A DNA stretch of 29,733 nucleotides from JBDOQU01 sp039839375 (GCF_039839375.1 NZ_JBDOQU010000026.1:1-29733); one strand, 5' to 3'. Positions 9,802 through 17,620 are shown, numbered from the stretch's first letter. Notes: generated from the letters alone by a model not told the origin. Made by a program: numbers and translations.

Positions 9802-10316
9802 ATCTCCACCGCCGGAACATCCGCGGTCAGCCGCGCCAGCAGCCTGATCTTGGCCGGGGCGGACGCTTCGAAGGCCGACAGCAGATGGCGCGCGATCGGC
9901 TTTCCCTCCAGGATATCGAACGCCGCGTCGGGCAGCCTCTCGACCTCTCCGGACGGGGCCAGATCGACGATGAGCCTGACGGCGACGGACAGGACCGACG
10001 GGACGGTTATCGGTCCGACTCCCCGCACCTCCAGCAGCCCGCGTAAGCGCGGCGGCGCTTCCGCGCGCAGTTCGCCGCCGTCCTCCCGGAGCACGACCCG
10101 GTCGTCGGCGACCAGGCGGGCGCCCTGATCGATCAGGCGCAGGGCCAGGTCGGACTTGCCGCTTCCCGACGGGCCGCGCAGCAGGATCCCGACGCCGCCG
10201 AGCGCCACGCAGGTGGCATGGATCGATTTCACGCCGGCAAGGTGGGGTGCCGGTCCGTCCCTGTCAATCGCGAGGGCGGCTGTCACGGCCGGGCCCGTCA
10301 CGACTGGCCCCGTCAC
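9798..10316 (-). CDS. hprK: HPr kinase/phosphorylase, short alphaproteobacterial form
   Basis: A 172-residue protein corresponding to only the C-terminal catalytic half of the classical enzyme, as is usual in alphaproteobacteria. It adds phosphate to, or removes it from, the regulatory serine of HPr. Visible motifs are IHATCVALGG, the P-loop GPSGSGKSDLALRLID (about 48-63), LVADDRVVL, and the signature LLEVRGVGPITVP. Unlike RapZ next door, its P-loop lysine is intact. The GTG at 10316 overlaps the chvG stop (GTGA). The N-terminus is encoded by three 15-bp tandem units that each contain an in-frame GTG, and another in-frame GTG lies just before KSIHATC. The true start is therefore uncertain by up to about 29 residues. 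The end overlaps the rapZ start. Confidence 0.9.
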   Translation of the reverse strand: MTGPVVTGPAVTAALAIDRDGPAPHLAGVKSIHATCVALGGVGILLRGPSGSGKSDLALRLIDQGARLVADDRVVLREDGGELRAEAPPRLRGLLEVRGVGPITVPSVLSVAVRLIVDLAPSGEVERLPDAAFDILEGKPIARHLLSAFEASAPAKIRLLARLTADVPAVEI

Positions 10317-10325
10317 GGCTGAACC
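10281..10325. repeat. Three tandem 15-bp units spanning the chvG stop and hprK start
   Basis: Units at 10281-10295, 10296-10310 and 10311-10325 share a TCACGRC core and similar flanks, and differ at a few positions each. On the minus strand each unit carries an in-frame GTG, giving the repeated peptide VTGP(A/V) at the hprK N-terminus. The repeat keeps frame in hprK and crosses the chvG stop codon. Confidence 0.55.
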
Positions 10326-12034
10326 GTCGGGATCATGACGGTGAAGCGGGCTCCCTGCCCGTCCTCGCGGTTCTCCGCGAAGATGCGGCCGTTATGGGCA
10401 TCCACGATCTGCTTGGAGATGCTGAGGCCGAGGCCGGAATGGGTGCCGAACTTCTCCCCCACCGGACGCTCCGTATAGAAGCGGTTGAAGATGGCGTCGA
10501 GCTTGGCCTGGGGTATCCCCGGCCCCTCATCCTCGATCACCACCTCCACCCATGAATCGGTGCGGCGCGCGCGCAGGACGATCCTGCCGTCGGGCGGGGA
10601 GAAGGACATGGCGTTGGTGATCAGGTTGCGGAAGACCTGGACCAGCCGCCCCTCCAGCCCCTGCGCGACGAGAGGACGGCTCTTCCGGAGGGAAAGCGCG
10701 AAGACCGGCCCGTTCTCCTGCCGGGTCGTCCTGTAAAGGTCGATCAGCATCTCCAGGATCTTGCCGATATCGACCGATTCCGTCTCCGACCGCGAAAGCT
10801 CCGCATCCAGGCGGGAGGCGTCGGAGATGTCGGTGATGAGGCGATCGAGACGCGCCACATCCTCCACGATGATGGTCATCAGCCGGCGCTGCTTCTCCCG
10901 GTCCTCGATCCTGGACGCCGTCTCCACCGCGCTGCGCAGGGAGGTGAGCGGGTTCTTGATCTCATGGGCCACGTCGGCGGCGAACCGCTCGATCGCGTCC
11001 ATCCGGTTCCACAGCGCCTCCGTCATGTCGCGGAGCGACCCTGACAGCTCACCGATCTCATCTCTTCGGCCGGTGAAGTCCGGGATGGCCTGATGGCGGC
11101 CGTGGCCGCGCTTCACCTGCTCCGCCGCCGCCGCCAGCCGTCGGATCGGCCGGGTGATGGAGCCGGCGAGATAGAGCGACAGCAACACGGTGATGCCGGC
11201 GGCGATGCCGAAGACCCGCAGGATGTCCTCACGCAGGGACTGCACCGTCCGATCGATGCGGGCGGTGTCCCGCGTCACCATTACCGAGCCCAGCACCGCG
11301 CGAAGGCGCTGGATGGGCACCGCCACGCCGAGGATCTGTCCCCCCGACGGGTTGGACCAGACCTTCTGGCCGACATAGCCCCAGAGCGCCCGCTGCACCG
11401 GCGCGTAATCCTGCGCCTGCTGGGTCGCATCCTCCTCATAGGGTGGCCAGCGCTTGGTCTCCGGCATCTGGTTGGTGATCCAGGCATAGGCGGTGTCGAA
11501 CGCCTCCCGCAGCCATGGATTCTCCTCATAGTCCATGACCAGCGGCGCGACTTCCACGACGCCGCCTGCTCCCCCGAGCCTCCGGCTGTCGGCGATCAGG
11601 CTGCCGTCGAGCGCGAACAGCCGCGTCCTCGTATCCGTCGTTTCGTAGAGACGGCGGATCATGTTGCGGGCCAGTCGCGGATCGAGCGATTGGGGTTCGT
11701 CGAAATCGCCGACCACCGCCCCTTCGGCCAGCGCGCCGGCGAAGATAAGCGCCTCGGTCCGGAGCGACTGCATCTCCGACTGCAGCAGCCTTTCCTCATA
11801 CTGGCCGAGATAGAGCAGCCCGCCGACCAGGATCAGCAGCGCCAGGACGTTGATGGCCAGGACGCGGGCGGTCAGCTTGGACACCCACCGCCGGCGCCGC
11901 CAGCGGATCAGGCGGGTAAGGGCGCGCAGGCGCGAGGGATGGGGCACGGGACGATCGTCCTCGTCCTCCGCCTCCTCGTCCGGCGACGCGCCGTCCTCGG
12001 CCTCCGTCGTCTTGAAATCGTGGGCAACCGCCAA
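10313..12034 (-). CDS. chvG: ChvG-type envelope sensor histidine kinase
   Basis: An inner-membrane kinase of about 573 residues, partner of ChvI. An acidic cytoplasmic N-terminus (EDEDDRP) precedes a first membrane helix at about 57-77 (VLAINVLALLILVGGLLYL). A periplasmic sensor region of about 190 residues follows, then a second helix at about 271-293 and a HAMP segment (SITRPIRRLAAAAEQV). The phospho-acceptor motif is FAADVAHEIKNPLTSLRSA (His357). The ATPase region shows NLITNAMSF, EDEGPGIP, and GLGLSISKQIVDAHNG. No ATG is suitably placed. I chose TTG at 12034 because GGAGG (12043-12047) lies eight bases before it and it clears the chvI stop by 28 bases; a longer in-frame reading into chvI would be spurious. 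ChvG/ExoS family members sense acid or envelope stress in rhizobia and control surface polysaccharides. Gene symbol rests on domain layout and the chvI-hprK context. Confidence 0.85.
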   Translation of the reverse strand: MAVAHDFKTTEAEDGASPDEEAEDEDDRPVPHPSRLRALTRLIRWRRRRWVSKLTARVLAINVLALLILVGGLLYLGQYEERLLQSEMQSLRTEALIFAGALAEGAVVGDFDEPQSLDPRLARNMIRRLYETTDTRTRLFALDGSLIADSRRLGGAGGVVEVAPLVMDYEENPWLREAFDTAYAWITNQMPETKRWPPYEEDATQQAQDYAPVQRALWGYVGQKVWSNPSGGQILGVAVPIQRLRAVLGSVMVTRDTARIDRTVQSLREDILRVFGIAAGITVLLSLYLAGSITRPIRRLAAAAEQVKRGHGRHQAIPDFTGRRDEIGELSGSLRDMTEALWNRMDAIERFAADVAHEIKNPLTSLRSAVETASRIEDREKQRRLMTIIVEDVARLDRLITDISDASRLDAELSRSETESVDIGKILEMLIDLYRTTRQENGPVFALSLRKSRPLVAQGLEGRLVQVFRNLITNAMSFSPPDGRIVLRARRTDSWVEVVIEDEGPGIPQAKLDAIFNRFYTERPVGEKFGTHSGLGLSISKQIVDAHNGRIFAENREDGQGARFTVMIPTVQP

Positions 12035-12062
12035 AAGGACAGCCTCCGCCCGACCCTGCCGG

Positions 12063-12761
12063 TCAGGCTTCCTTGTACCGGTAGCCGACGCCGTAGAGCG
12101 TCTCCACCTGATTGAAGCTATCGTCGACCGCCTTGAACTTCTTCCGGATCCGCTTGATGTGGCTGTCGATCGTGCGGTCGTCGACATAGATGTGCTCGCC
12201 ATAGGCGGCGTCCATGAGCTGGTCGCGGCTCTTGACGTGGCCCGGCCGGATCGCCAGCGCCTTCACCAGCAGGAACTCCGTCACCGTCAGCTCGATCGGG
12301 TCGCCCTTCCAGAGGCAGGCATGCCGGTTGCTGTCGAGCGTGAGGTCCCCCCGGCTGACCACGGCGTTGGGATCGATCTCCGACGGCGAGGCGGCGAGAT
12401 GGTCCCGGCGCAGGAGCGCGCGGATGCGCTCGATCAGCAGACGCTGGGAGAACGGCTTCTTGATGTAGTCGTCCGCGCCCATGCGCAGGCCCAGAAGCTC
12501 GTCGACCTCGTCATCCTTCGAGGTCAGGAAGATGACCGGCATGTTGGTCGACTGACGCAGCCGCTGGAGCAACTCCATCCCGTCCATGCGCGGCATCTTG
12601 ATGTCCAGCACGGCGAGGTCGACCGGACGGGCGGTCAGCCCCCGCAGCGCCTCGTCGCCATCGGCGTAGGTGCGGACGTCGTAGCCTTCGGCTTCCAGCG
12701 AGATCGACACCGATGTGAGGATATTGCGATCGTCATCGACCAGAGCGATGGATTGACCCAT
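12063..12761 (-). CDS. chvI: ChvI-type response regulator (OmpR family)
   Basis: A cytoplasmic DNA-binding regulator of 232 residues. The receiver domain shows the acidic triad VDDDRNIL, the phospho-acceptor Asp53 in LAVLDIKMPRMDGMELL, and the signalling residues LTSKDDEVDELLGLRMGADDYIKKPF. The C-terminal winged-helix OmpR domain includes ELTVTEFLLVKALAIRPG, RTIDSHIKRIRKKFK and the end VETLYGVGYRYKE. It heads the minus-strand run chvI-chvG-hprK-rapZ-EIIA-HPr-enzyme I. A good ribosome-binding site (GGGAG) lies five bases before the ATG at 12761. Upstream are a 15-bp tandem duplication (12839-12868) and the end of the iminopeptidase gene, so the promoter probably lies in 12762-12941. Family members activate genes for envelope integrity and surface polysaccharide; targets here are not visible. 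Confidence 0.93.
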   Translation of the reverse strand: MGQSIALVDDDRNILTSVSISLEAEGYDVRTYADGDEALRGLTARPVDLAVLDIKMPRMDGMELLQRLRQSTNMPVIFLTSKDDEVDELLGLRMGADDYIKKPFSQRLLIERIRALLRRDHLAASPSEIDPNAVVSRGDLTLDSNRHACLWKGDPIELTVTEFLLVKALAIRPGHVKSRDQLMDAAYGEHIYVDDRTIDSHIKRIRKKFKAVDDSFNQVETLYGVGYRYKEA

Positions 12762-12838
12762 GGGAACTCCCTGTCCTGGTTCAGGCCCGCGGCGAGGGCT
12801 AAACGGCCGTCAGGGCCGGATCCGCGCGGGCGCGTCGT

Positions 12839-12868
12839 CTGTTAAGCCGCGCACTGTTAAGCCGCGCA
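12839..12868. repeat. Exact 15-bp tandem duplication upstream of chvI
   Basis: CTGTTAAGCCGCGCA occurs twice back to back (12839-12853 and 12854-12868) with no mismatch. It lies 78-107 bases before the chvI start. It could be a recent slippage event or a pair of binding sites in the chvI control region. Confidence 0.6.
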
Positions 12869-12899
12869 ATATGGCGCATTTGCGGCTTCCGCGCCACGT

Positions 12900-12929
12900 C
12901 CGGCCTCAGGGCCGGCCAGATAGCCGGCC
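12900..12929 (-). terminator. GC-rich hairpins after the iminopeptidase gene
   Basis: Two mutually exclusive stems share the central arm: CCGGCC (12900-12905) with GGCCGG (12910-12915), and GGCCGGC (12910-12916) with GCCGGCC (12923-12929). They begin 13 bases past the stop of the proline iminopeptidase gene. No T-run follows, so intrinsic termination is doubtful. Confidence 0.35.
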
Positions 12930-12941
12930 TCAGGCCCAACC

Positions 12942-13892
12942 TCAGCCAATGGCGCGGAAGCGCTGGGTGGCGTCGATCAGCGCGGAGCGGATGCCCGGCT
13001 CCATCGCCGAATGGCCGGCGTCCGGGACGACGACGTAGCGCGCCTCCGGCCAGGCCCGGCGCAGCTCGTCGGCGCTGACGATCGGGCAGACCACGTCGTA
13101 CCGGCCCTGCACGATGACCGTCGGGATGTGCCGGATGCGGTTGACGCGGTCGAGCAGGAAGGTCTCCGGCTCGAAGAGGTTGTTCCGGAAATAGTGCGCC
13201 TCGATCCGCGCCAGCCCCAGCGCGTGGGTGTCCTCCCCGGCCGCCGCGACCGTGTCCGGGTTGGGCAGCAGGGTCGAGCACGCGCCCTCGTAGACGCTCC
13301 AGGCCCGTGCCGCCGGCATGTGGATCGCCGGGTCCGGGTCCATCAGCCGGGAATGGTAGTTCTCCAGCAGATCGTCCCGTTCGTCGGCCGGCAGGAAGGT
13401 GCTGAAGGCCGTCCAGGCTTCGGGGAAGATCGCCTTCATGCCGTGCAGGAACCAGTCGATCTCCGCCCGGCGCATCAGGAAGATGCCGCGCAGGGTCAGG
13501 CTGATGCAGTCGTCAGGATGCGCCTGGGCGTAGGCAAGCGCCAGGGTCGACCCCCAGGAGCCGCCGAAGACGTGCCAGCGATCAATGCCGAGATGGCGGC
13601 GCAGCATGTCGATATCGCCGATCAGCAGGTCGGTCGTGTTGTTCCGCACCTCCCCCAGCGGCCGCGACCGGCCGGCGCCGCGCTGGTCGAAGATGACGAT
13701 CCGGTAGTGGCCGGGATCGAAGAAGCGCCGGTGCATCGCCGACGCCCCCGCGCCCGGCCCGCCATGCAGGAAGACGATCGGCGTCCCGTTCGGGTTGCCG
13801 CTTTCCTCCCAATAGAGGGTGTGGATCGGGTCGACCTGGAGAAGTCCCGTCCGGAGCGGATCGAGCGGCGGGTAGATGGCGTCACGAGGCAT
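12942..13892 (-). CDS. pip: Prolyl (proline imino-) aminopeptidase, alpha/beta hydrolase
   Basis: A cytoplasmic serine peptidase of 316 residues that removes N-terminal proline from peptides. The family markers are all present: the oxyanion motif FLHGGPGAG (about 42-50), the FDQRGAGRS stretch, the nucleophile elbow GGSWGSTLALAYA (Ser112), an acidic residue in QGRYDVVCP, and the catalytic histidine in DAGHSAMEPG (His294). Length is normal for the S33 family. The start ATG at 13892 gives the usual opening before the LYWEESGNP segment, although no clear ribosome-binding site precedes it. The gene stands alone, divergent from the exported SNase-fold gene (123-base gap) and followed by GC-rich hairpins. 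Nothing indicates a link to the chvI cluster beyond shared strand. Confidence 0.95.
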   Translation of the reverse strand: MPRDAIYPPLDPLRTGLLQVDPIHTLYWEESGNPNGTPIVFLHGGPGAGASAMHRRFFDPGHYRIVIFDQRGAGRSRPLGEVRNNTTDLLIGDIDMLRRHLGIDRWHVFGGSWGSTLALAYAQAHPDDCISLTLRGIFLMRRAEIDWFLHGMKAIFPEAWTAFSTFLPADERDDLLENYHSRLMDPDPAIHMPAARAWSVYEGACSTLLPNPDTVAAAGEDTHALGLARIEAHYFRNNLFEPETFLLDRVNRIRHIPTVIVQGRYDVVCPIVSADELRRAWPEARYVVVPDAGHSAMEPGIRSALIDATQRFRAIG

Positions 13893-14015
13893 GGGGAGGC
13901 ACCGACAGGGTCAGAACGAGGCAATTGCCGGTGGAGTTTAGGGGGTCCGATCGGCGAAAGTAAAACCCTGCGCCTCATCCGGCGTTCCATCCCGTCCGGA
14001 GGACCGACCCAGCCC

Positions 14016-14795
14016 ATGCGCCTGTTCCTCACCTTCCTCCTCATGATCCTCGCAAGTCCGGCGCAGGCGGCCGAGGCCCCGGCGTCGCTGGAGCGGGACG
14101 GCGCCGGGACCGTCGAATCGGTGATCGACGGCGACACCCTGGTCCTGGAGGATGGCGCGGAGGTCCGGCTGGTCGGGCTCCAGGCGCCGAAGCTGGCGCT
14201 GGGCCGGGAAGGCTTCGTGGAATGGCCGCTGGCCGACGAGGCGAAGGCGGCGCTGGAGGCGCTGACGCTCGGCCGACAGGTGACGCTGGCCTATGGCGGG
14301 CTCCGGACCGACCGGTACGGCCGGAAGCTGGCCCATCTGATCCGCGAGGACGGGCTGTGGATCCAGGGCGCGATGCTGGAGGCCGGCATGGCGCGGGTCT
14401 ACAGCTTCCCGGACAACCGCGCCGCCGTGGCCGAGATGCTGGCGCTGGAGCGGTCGGCACGGGCTGAGCGGCGCGGCATCTGGGACCATCCCTACTATGC
14501 CGTCCGCGCCGCCGGAGAGGCGGGCCGGGCGGTGGGCGGCTTCGAGTTGGTCGAGGGAGTGATCCTGGCGGCCGAAGAGGTGCGCGGGCGCATCTACCTC
14601 AATTTCGGGGAGGATTGGGACCGGGATTTCACCATCTCGATCGAGCCGGCCGACACTCGCACCTTCGAAGAGGCCGGGATCGATCCGACGCAGTGGGAAG
14701 GCCGCCGGGTCCGGGTGCGGGGCTGGCTGAGGGAGTTCAACGGCCCGTTGATCGAAGCGACGCATCCCGAGCAGATCGAGATGCTGGACGGCTGA
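14016..14795 (+). CDS. Exported SNase-fold protein with altered catalytic residues
   Basis: A 259-residue protein with a signal peptide (MRLFLTFLLMILASPAQA, cut near residue 18). The mature part opens with a staphylococcal-nuclease fold: VESVIDGDTLVLEDG (Asp38, Asp40), VRLVGL (Arg51), and TDRYGRKLAHLI (Arg103). In active nucleases the loop after the arginine reads VDTPE and supplies a calcium ligand and the general base. Here it is LQAPK, with Gln56 and Lys59 in place of Asp and Glu, so ordinary nuclease activity is unlikely. A C-terminal half with RGRIYLNFGEDWDRDFTI and RVRVRGWLREFNGPLIEATHP looks like a second beta-rich module. The ATG at 14016 is chosen for its clean signal peptide; GGAGG at 13998-14002 is rather distant. 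The stop overlaps the next start (TGATG), coupling it to the M48 lipoprotein. The role is unknown; an envelope function is inferred. Confidence 0.82.
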   Translation: MRLFLTFLLMILASPAQAAEAPASLERDGAGTVESVIDGDTLVLEDGAEVRLVGLQAPKLALGREGFVEWPLADEAKAALEALTLGRQVTLAYGGLRTDRYGRKLAHLIREDGLWIQGAMLEAGMARVYSFPDNRAAVAEMLALERSARAERRGIWDHPYYAVRAAGEAGRAVGGFELVEGVILAAEEVRGRIYLNFGEDWDRDFTISIEPADTRTFEEAGIDPTQWEGRRVRVRGWLREFNGPLIEATHPEQIEMLDG

Positions 14796-16219
14796 TGAGA
14801 CGGTTTCTCGCTCCCCTCGTTGCGCTTGGCCTGCTGGCAGGCTGTTCGGTCAACCCGGTGACCGGCCGCAGCCAGACCTTCCTGATGGCCCCGGCGACGG
14901 AGGCCCGGATCGGCGCGGCGCAGCATCCAAGGCTGGTCGCCGAATATGGCGGCGTCTACGCCGATCCCGCGCTGGCCGCCTATGTCTCCGCGATCGGCCG
15001 CCGCATCGCCCTCCGGACCGGCCGGCCCGACGGCTTCGGCTTCACCGTCCTGGACAGCGGCACGGTCAACGCCTTCGCCCTGCCCGGCGGCTACATCCAC
15101 GTCACCCGCGGGCTGGTCGCCCTGGCCGGCGACGAGGCCGAACTGGCGAGCGTGCTGGCCCATGAGATCGCCCATGTCACGGCGCGCCATTCCGCCGAAC
15201 GCTACCGCCAGGCCGCGATAGGCGAGCTGGGCGTCGGGCTGATGGGCGCGGCGCTGGGCGGTGCGGTGGCCTCAGCGGCCGGGCTGGGGGCGGACGCCTA
15301 TCTCAGCGCCTATAACCGCCAGCAGGAGCTGGAGGCCGACGCCATCGGCCTCAGCTACCTGGCCCGCGCCGGATACGACCCGGCAGCCCTGTCGCGGTTC
15401 CTGCGCCGGCTGGACCGCGACCATGCGCTGCGCCAGCGCCTGACCGGCGCGGCCGATGCTGGTGGCGGCTTCCGCGCCAGTCACCCGCGCGCGGCCCGGC
15501 GCATCGTCCAGGCGGATATCCTCGTCGGGCCGGCCGTCGGTTCAGCGGGCGGCATCCGCAACCGCGACGCCTATCTGGCCCATATCGACGGGCTGGTCTA
15601 CGGCTCCGGCATCGGCGAGGGCCGCATCGTCGGCGACGCCTACGGCAACCTCGCCGCCGGGATCATGTGGCGGGCCCCGCCGGGCTTCCGGATGGTCCAG
15701 CATGGCGGGACGGTGGAGGCGTTCGGTCCGGCCGGCAGCCGGATCGTTTTCGACCGCGTGACGCTCGACCGGCCGGTCCGGGCAGACGCCTATCTCGCAG
15801 TCTGGATGCGGGAGTCCGGCCGGCCGGAGCGGCTGACGATCAACGGCTTCCCCGCCGCCACCGGCCTCCTGAGGATCGACGGGCGGGCGGGCCCGAAGGA
15901 TGCGAGACTGGTGGCGATCCGGATCGGTCCTTCGACCGTCGCCCGCTTCCTGTTCCTGACCCCAGCCCCATGGACGGACAGGCTGGATCTCGACCTCAGG
16001 CGCGCGACCTACAGCTTCCACGCCCTGACGGCGGCGGACCGGGAGCGGTTCGCGCCGGCGCGGATCGCCATCGTTCCGGTCCCCGCGGGCGGGATCGGGC
16101 CGCTGATCGGCCGGATGCCCTACGCCACCCTGCCGGCGGAACGCTTCGCCGCGCTGAACGGCCTCACGCCCGGTGAAAGTCCGCCGCCGGGAACGCCGGT
16201 CAAGCTGATCGTGGATTGA
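14795..16219 (+). CDS. M48-family zinc metalloprotease, lipoprotein
   Basis: A 474-residue predicted lipoprotein: LLAGC places the lipidated cysteine at residue 17, so it should sit on the periplasmic face of an envelope membrane. The zinc site is standard for M48 peptidases: HEIAHVTARH (His123, Glu124, His127) and the third ligand in QQELEADAIG (Glu178). The propeptide-like segment LPGGYIHVTRGLV before it is also family-typical. After about residue 280 the sequence leaves the peptidase domain and continues as a beta-rich C-terminal region ending in a LysM-like turn (RFAALNGLTPGESPPPGTPVKLI). Relatives such as BepA/YggG act in outer-membrane protein quality control; that role here is inference. 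Translation is coupled to the preceding SNase-fold gene. It converges on rpoH with three bases between stop codons. Confidence 0.92.
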   Translation: MRRFLAPLVALGLLAGCSVNPVTGRSQTFLMAPATEARIGAAQHPRLVAEYGGVYADPALAAYVSAIGRRIALRTGRPDGFGFTVLDSGTVNAFALPGGYIHVTRGLVALAGDEAELASVLAHEIAHVTARHSAERYRQAAIGELGVGLMGAALGGAVASAAGLGADAYLSAYNRQQELEADAIGLSYLARAGYDPAALSRFLRRLDRDHALRQRLTGAADAGGGFRASHPRAARRIVQADILVGPAVGSAGGIRNRDAYLAHIDGLVYGSGIGEGRIVGDAYGNLAAGIMWRAPPGFRMVQHGGTVEAFGPAGSRIVFDRVTLDRPVRADAYLAVWMRESGRPERLTINGFPAATGLLRIDGRAGPKDARLVAIRIGPSTVARFLFLTPAPWTDRLDLDLRRATYSFHALTAADRERFAPARIAIVPVPAGGIGPLIGRMPYATLPAERFAALNGLTPGESPPPGTPVKLIVD

Positions 16220-16222
16220 AGG

Positions 16223-17107
16223 TCAGGCTTCCGGCAGCAGCTCGTCGGAAGCCTCCACCCGCCGCTCCATGGAGGCGCGCAGCTTCAGTAGCGCCCGGTG
16301 TTCGAGCTGGCGCACCCGTTCTTTGCTGACGCCGAGCTGGCGGCCCAGTTCCTCCAGCGTCGCGCCCTCCTCGCTGAGGCGGCGCTGGCGGATGATGATC
16401 TGTTCGCGCGGGCTCAGCTCGCCGATCGCCTCGGCCAGCCAGCGGGAGCGGGACGCGCCGTCGCGCATCCCGATCACCACTTCCTCCGGTCCGGGCCGCT
16501 GGTCGGGCAGGAAATCCTGCCAGCGATCCTCGCCGGTTTCGGCGACCGGGGCGTTCAGCGACTGGTCCGCGCCGGACATGCGCATCTCCATCGCCTCGAC
16601 GTCCCGCACCCCGACCCGCAACTCGCCCGCGATCCAGGCCCGGCCTTCCCCGGTCAGCGGGCCGCCCGACAGATCGTCTATCCTGGCCCGCAGCCGTCGC
16701 AGGTTGAAGAACAGCGCCTTCTGCGCCGTGGTGGTGCCGGTCCGGACGATCGACCAGTTGCGCAGGATATAATCCTGCATCGCAGCCCTGACCCACCAGG
16801 CGGCGTAGGTCGAGAAGCGCACGTCGCGCTCCGGCTCGAACCGGCAGGCGGCCTGCATCAGCCCGACATTGCCTTCCTGCACCAGATCGCCTATCGGCAG
16901 CCCGTAATTGCGGAACCGCCCGGCGGTGGCGACGACCAGCCGCGCATAGGCGCGGACCAGCTCGTGCAGCGCCTCCTCGTCTTCCTCGCCCCGCCAGCGG
17001 CGGGCGAGATCGAACTCCCGCTCCCGGGTCAGGAGAGGGGCCTTCATCGATGCCCGGATGTAGTCCAGATTGGCGCGCCGGGTCTGGGGATCGTCGATGT
17101 GCGGCAT
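16223..17107 (-). CDS. rpoH: RNA polymerase sigma-32 factor (RpoH family)
   Basis: A 294-residue heat-shock-type sigma factor that directs RNA polymerase to stress promoters. Region 2 shows GRFRNYGLPIGDLVQEGNVGL, FEPERDVRFSTYAAWWVRAA and the -10 contact helix. The RpoH-specific box QKALFFNLRRLRARI follows at about 131-145. Region 4 has LSPREQIIIRQRRL and the helix-turn-helix ATLEELGRQLGVSKERVRQLEHRAL. Many alphaproteobacteria carry two RpoH proteins; whether this is the main or second copy cannot be told from one window. The ATG at 17107 gives a normal N-terminus, with a weak purine-rich stretch before it. The gene converges with the M48 protease gene (three-base gap, no visible terminator). 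Behind it lies the repeat-filled region 17108-17620. htpG, a classical RpoH target, lies in the same window. Confidence 0.93.
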   Translation of the reverse strand: MPHIDDPQTRRANLDYIRASMKAPLLTREREFDLARRWRGEEDEEALHELVRAYARLVVATAGRFRNYGLPIGDLVQEGNVGLMQAACRFEPERDVRFSTYAAWWVRAAMQDYILRNWSIVRTGTTTAQKALFFNLRRLRARIDDLSGGPLTGEGRAWIAGELRVGVRDVEAMEMRMSGADQSLNAPVAETGEDRWQDFLPDQRPGPEEVVIGMRDGASRSRWLAEAIGELSPREQIIIRQRRLSEEGATLEELGRQLGVSKERVRQLEHRALLKLRASMERRVEASDELLPEA

Positions 17108-17620
17108 GACTTTTTCTTTCCGGCCGGGGGAGCCGTGGGGACATCATCCTATACGACCCTGCCGCCCCGCCGGATCACAACCGCGTCAGCGCGCCGAGGG
17201 GCGGTGGGGCGGATTCTTTTTCATTGTAGGCAAATGTAGGCTTTTGTCGGCTTTCGCCGCTCTGGCGCAGCAACCCAAAACCGTCGTGCCGGACTTGATC
17301 CGGCATCCATGGGCCGTCGACGGACGCCAGGGCGGCGGCCGGTCCTTCGCCGCCGATGAAGCGGCCACGGCCCATGGATTCCAGCCCCCGCTGGAATGAC
17401 GGAAAAAAGAAATGTGGGCTTTTGTCGGCTTTCGCCGCTCTGGCGCGGCAACCCAAACCGTCATGCCGGACTTGATCCGGCATCCATGGGCCGTCGACGG
17501 ACGCCAGGGCGGCGCCTGGTTCGTCGCCGCCGGCGAAGCGGCCACGGCCCATGGATTCCAGCCTCCGCTGGAATGACGGAAAAAAGAAAATGTAGGCTTT
17601 TGCCGGCTTTTGTCGGCCGA
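17108..17620. other. Gene-free stretch between rpoH and the metallophosphoesterase-like gene
   Basis: These 513 bases hold the rpoH upstream region (17108-17231), where I see no clear promoter boxes, followed by two tandem 178-bp repeat copies and a partial third. Short reading frames across it on both strands give the same proline- and arginine-rich peptides (for example VIPAEAGIHGPW and HAGLDPASMG). They come from the repeats and I do not consider them genes. Confidence 0.8.
17232..17616. repeat. Tandem 178-bp repeats: two full copies and a partial third
   Basis: Copy 1 runs 17232-17409, copy 2 runs 17410-17587, and a third copy breaks off after about 29 bases (17588-17616), five bases before the stop of the next gene. 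By eye the two full copies differ at about ten positions plus two single-base indels. Each contains an internal large inverted repeat, CCATGGGCCGT against ACGGCCCATGG. Each also has a small hairpin GCCGGACTTGATCCGGC, another CCAGC-nnnn-GCTGG, and outer ends that pair imperfectly (GTCATGCCGGA with CTGGAATGAC). This is the build of a palindromic REP/MITE-like element. A diverged solo copy lies at 110-163 in the opposite orientation. No transposase is associated. Confidence 0.85.

Noticed and set aside
12035..12202. Upstream extension of chvG into the chvI coding region
   Set aside because: The added residues are Ser/Thr/Arg-rich, overlap the conserved ChvI C-terminus in another frame, and are bypassed by a TTG with a good ribosome-binding site.
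17232..17616. Possible CRISPR array
   Set aside because: The period is 178 bp with the whole unit repeated; there are no short repeats separated by unique spacers and no cas genes.
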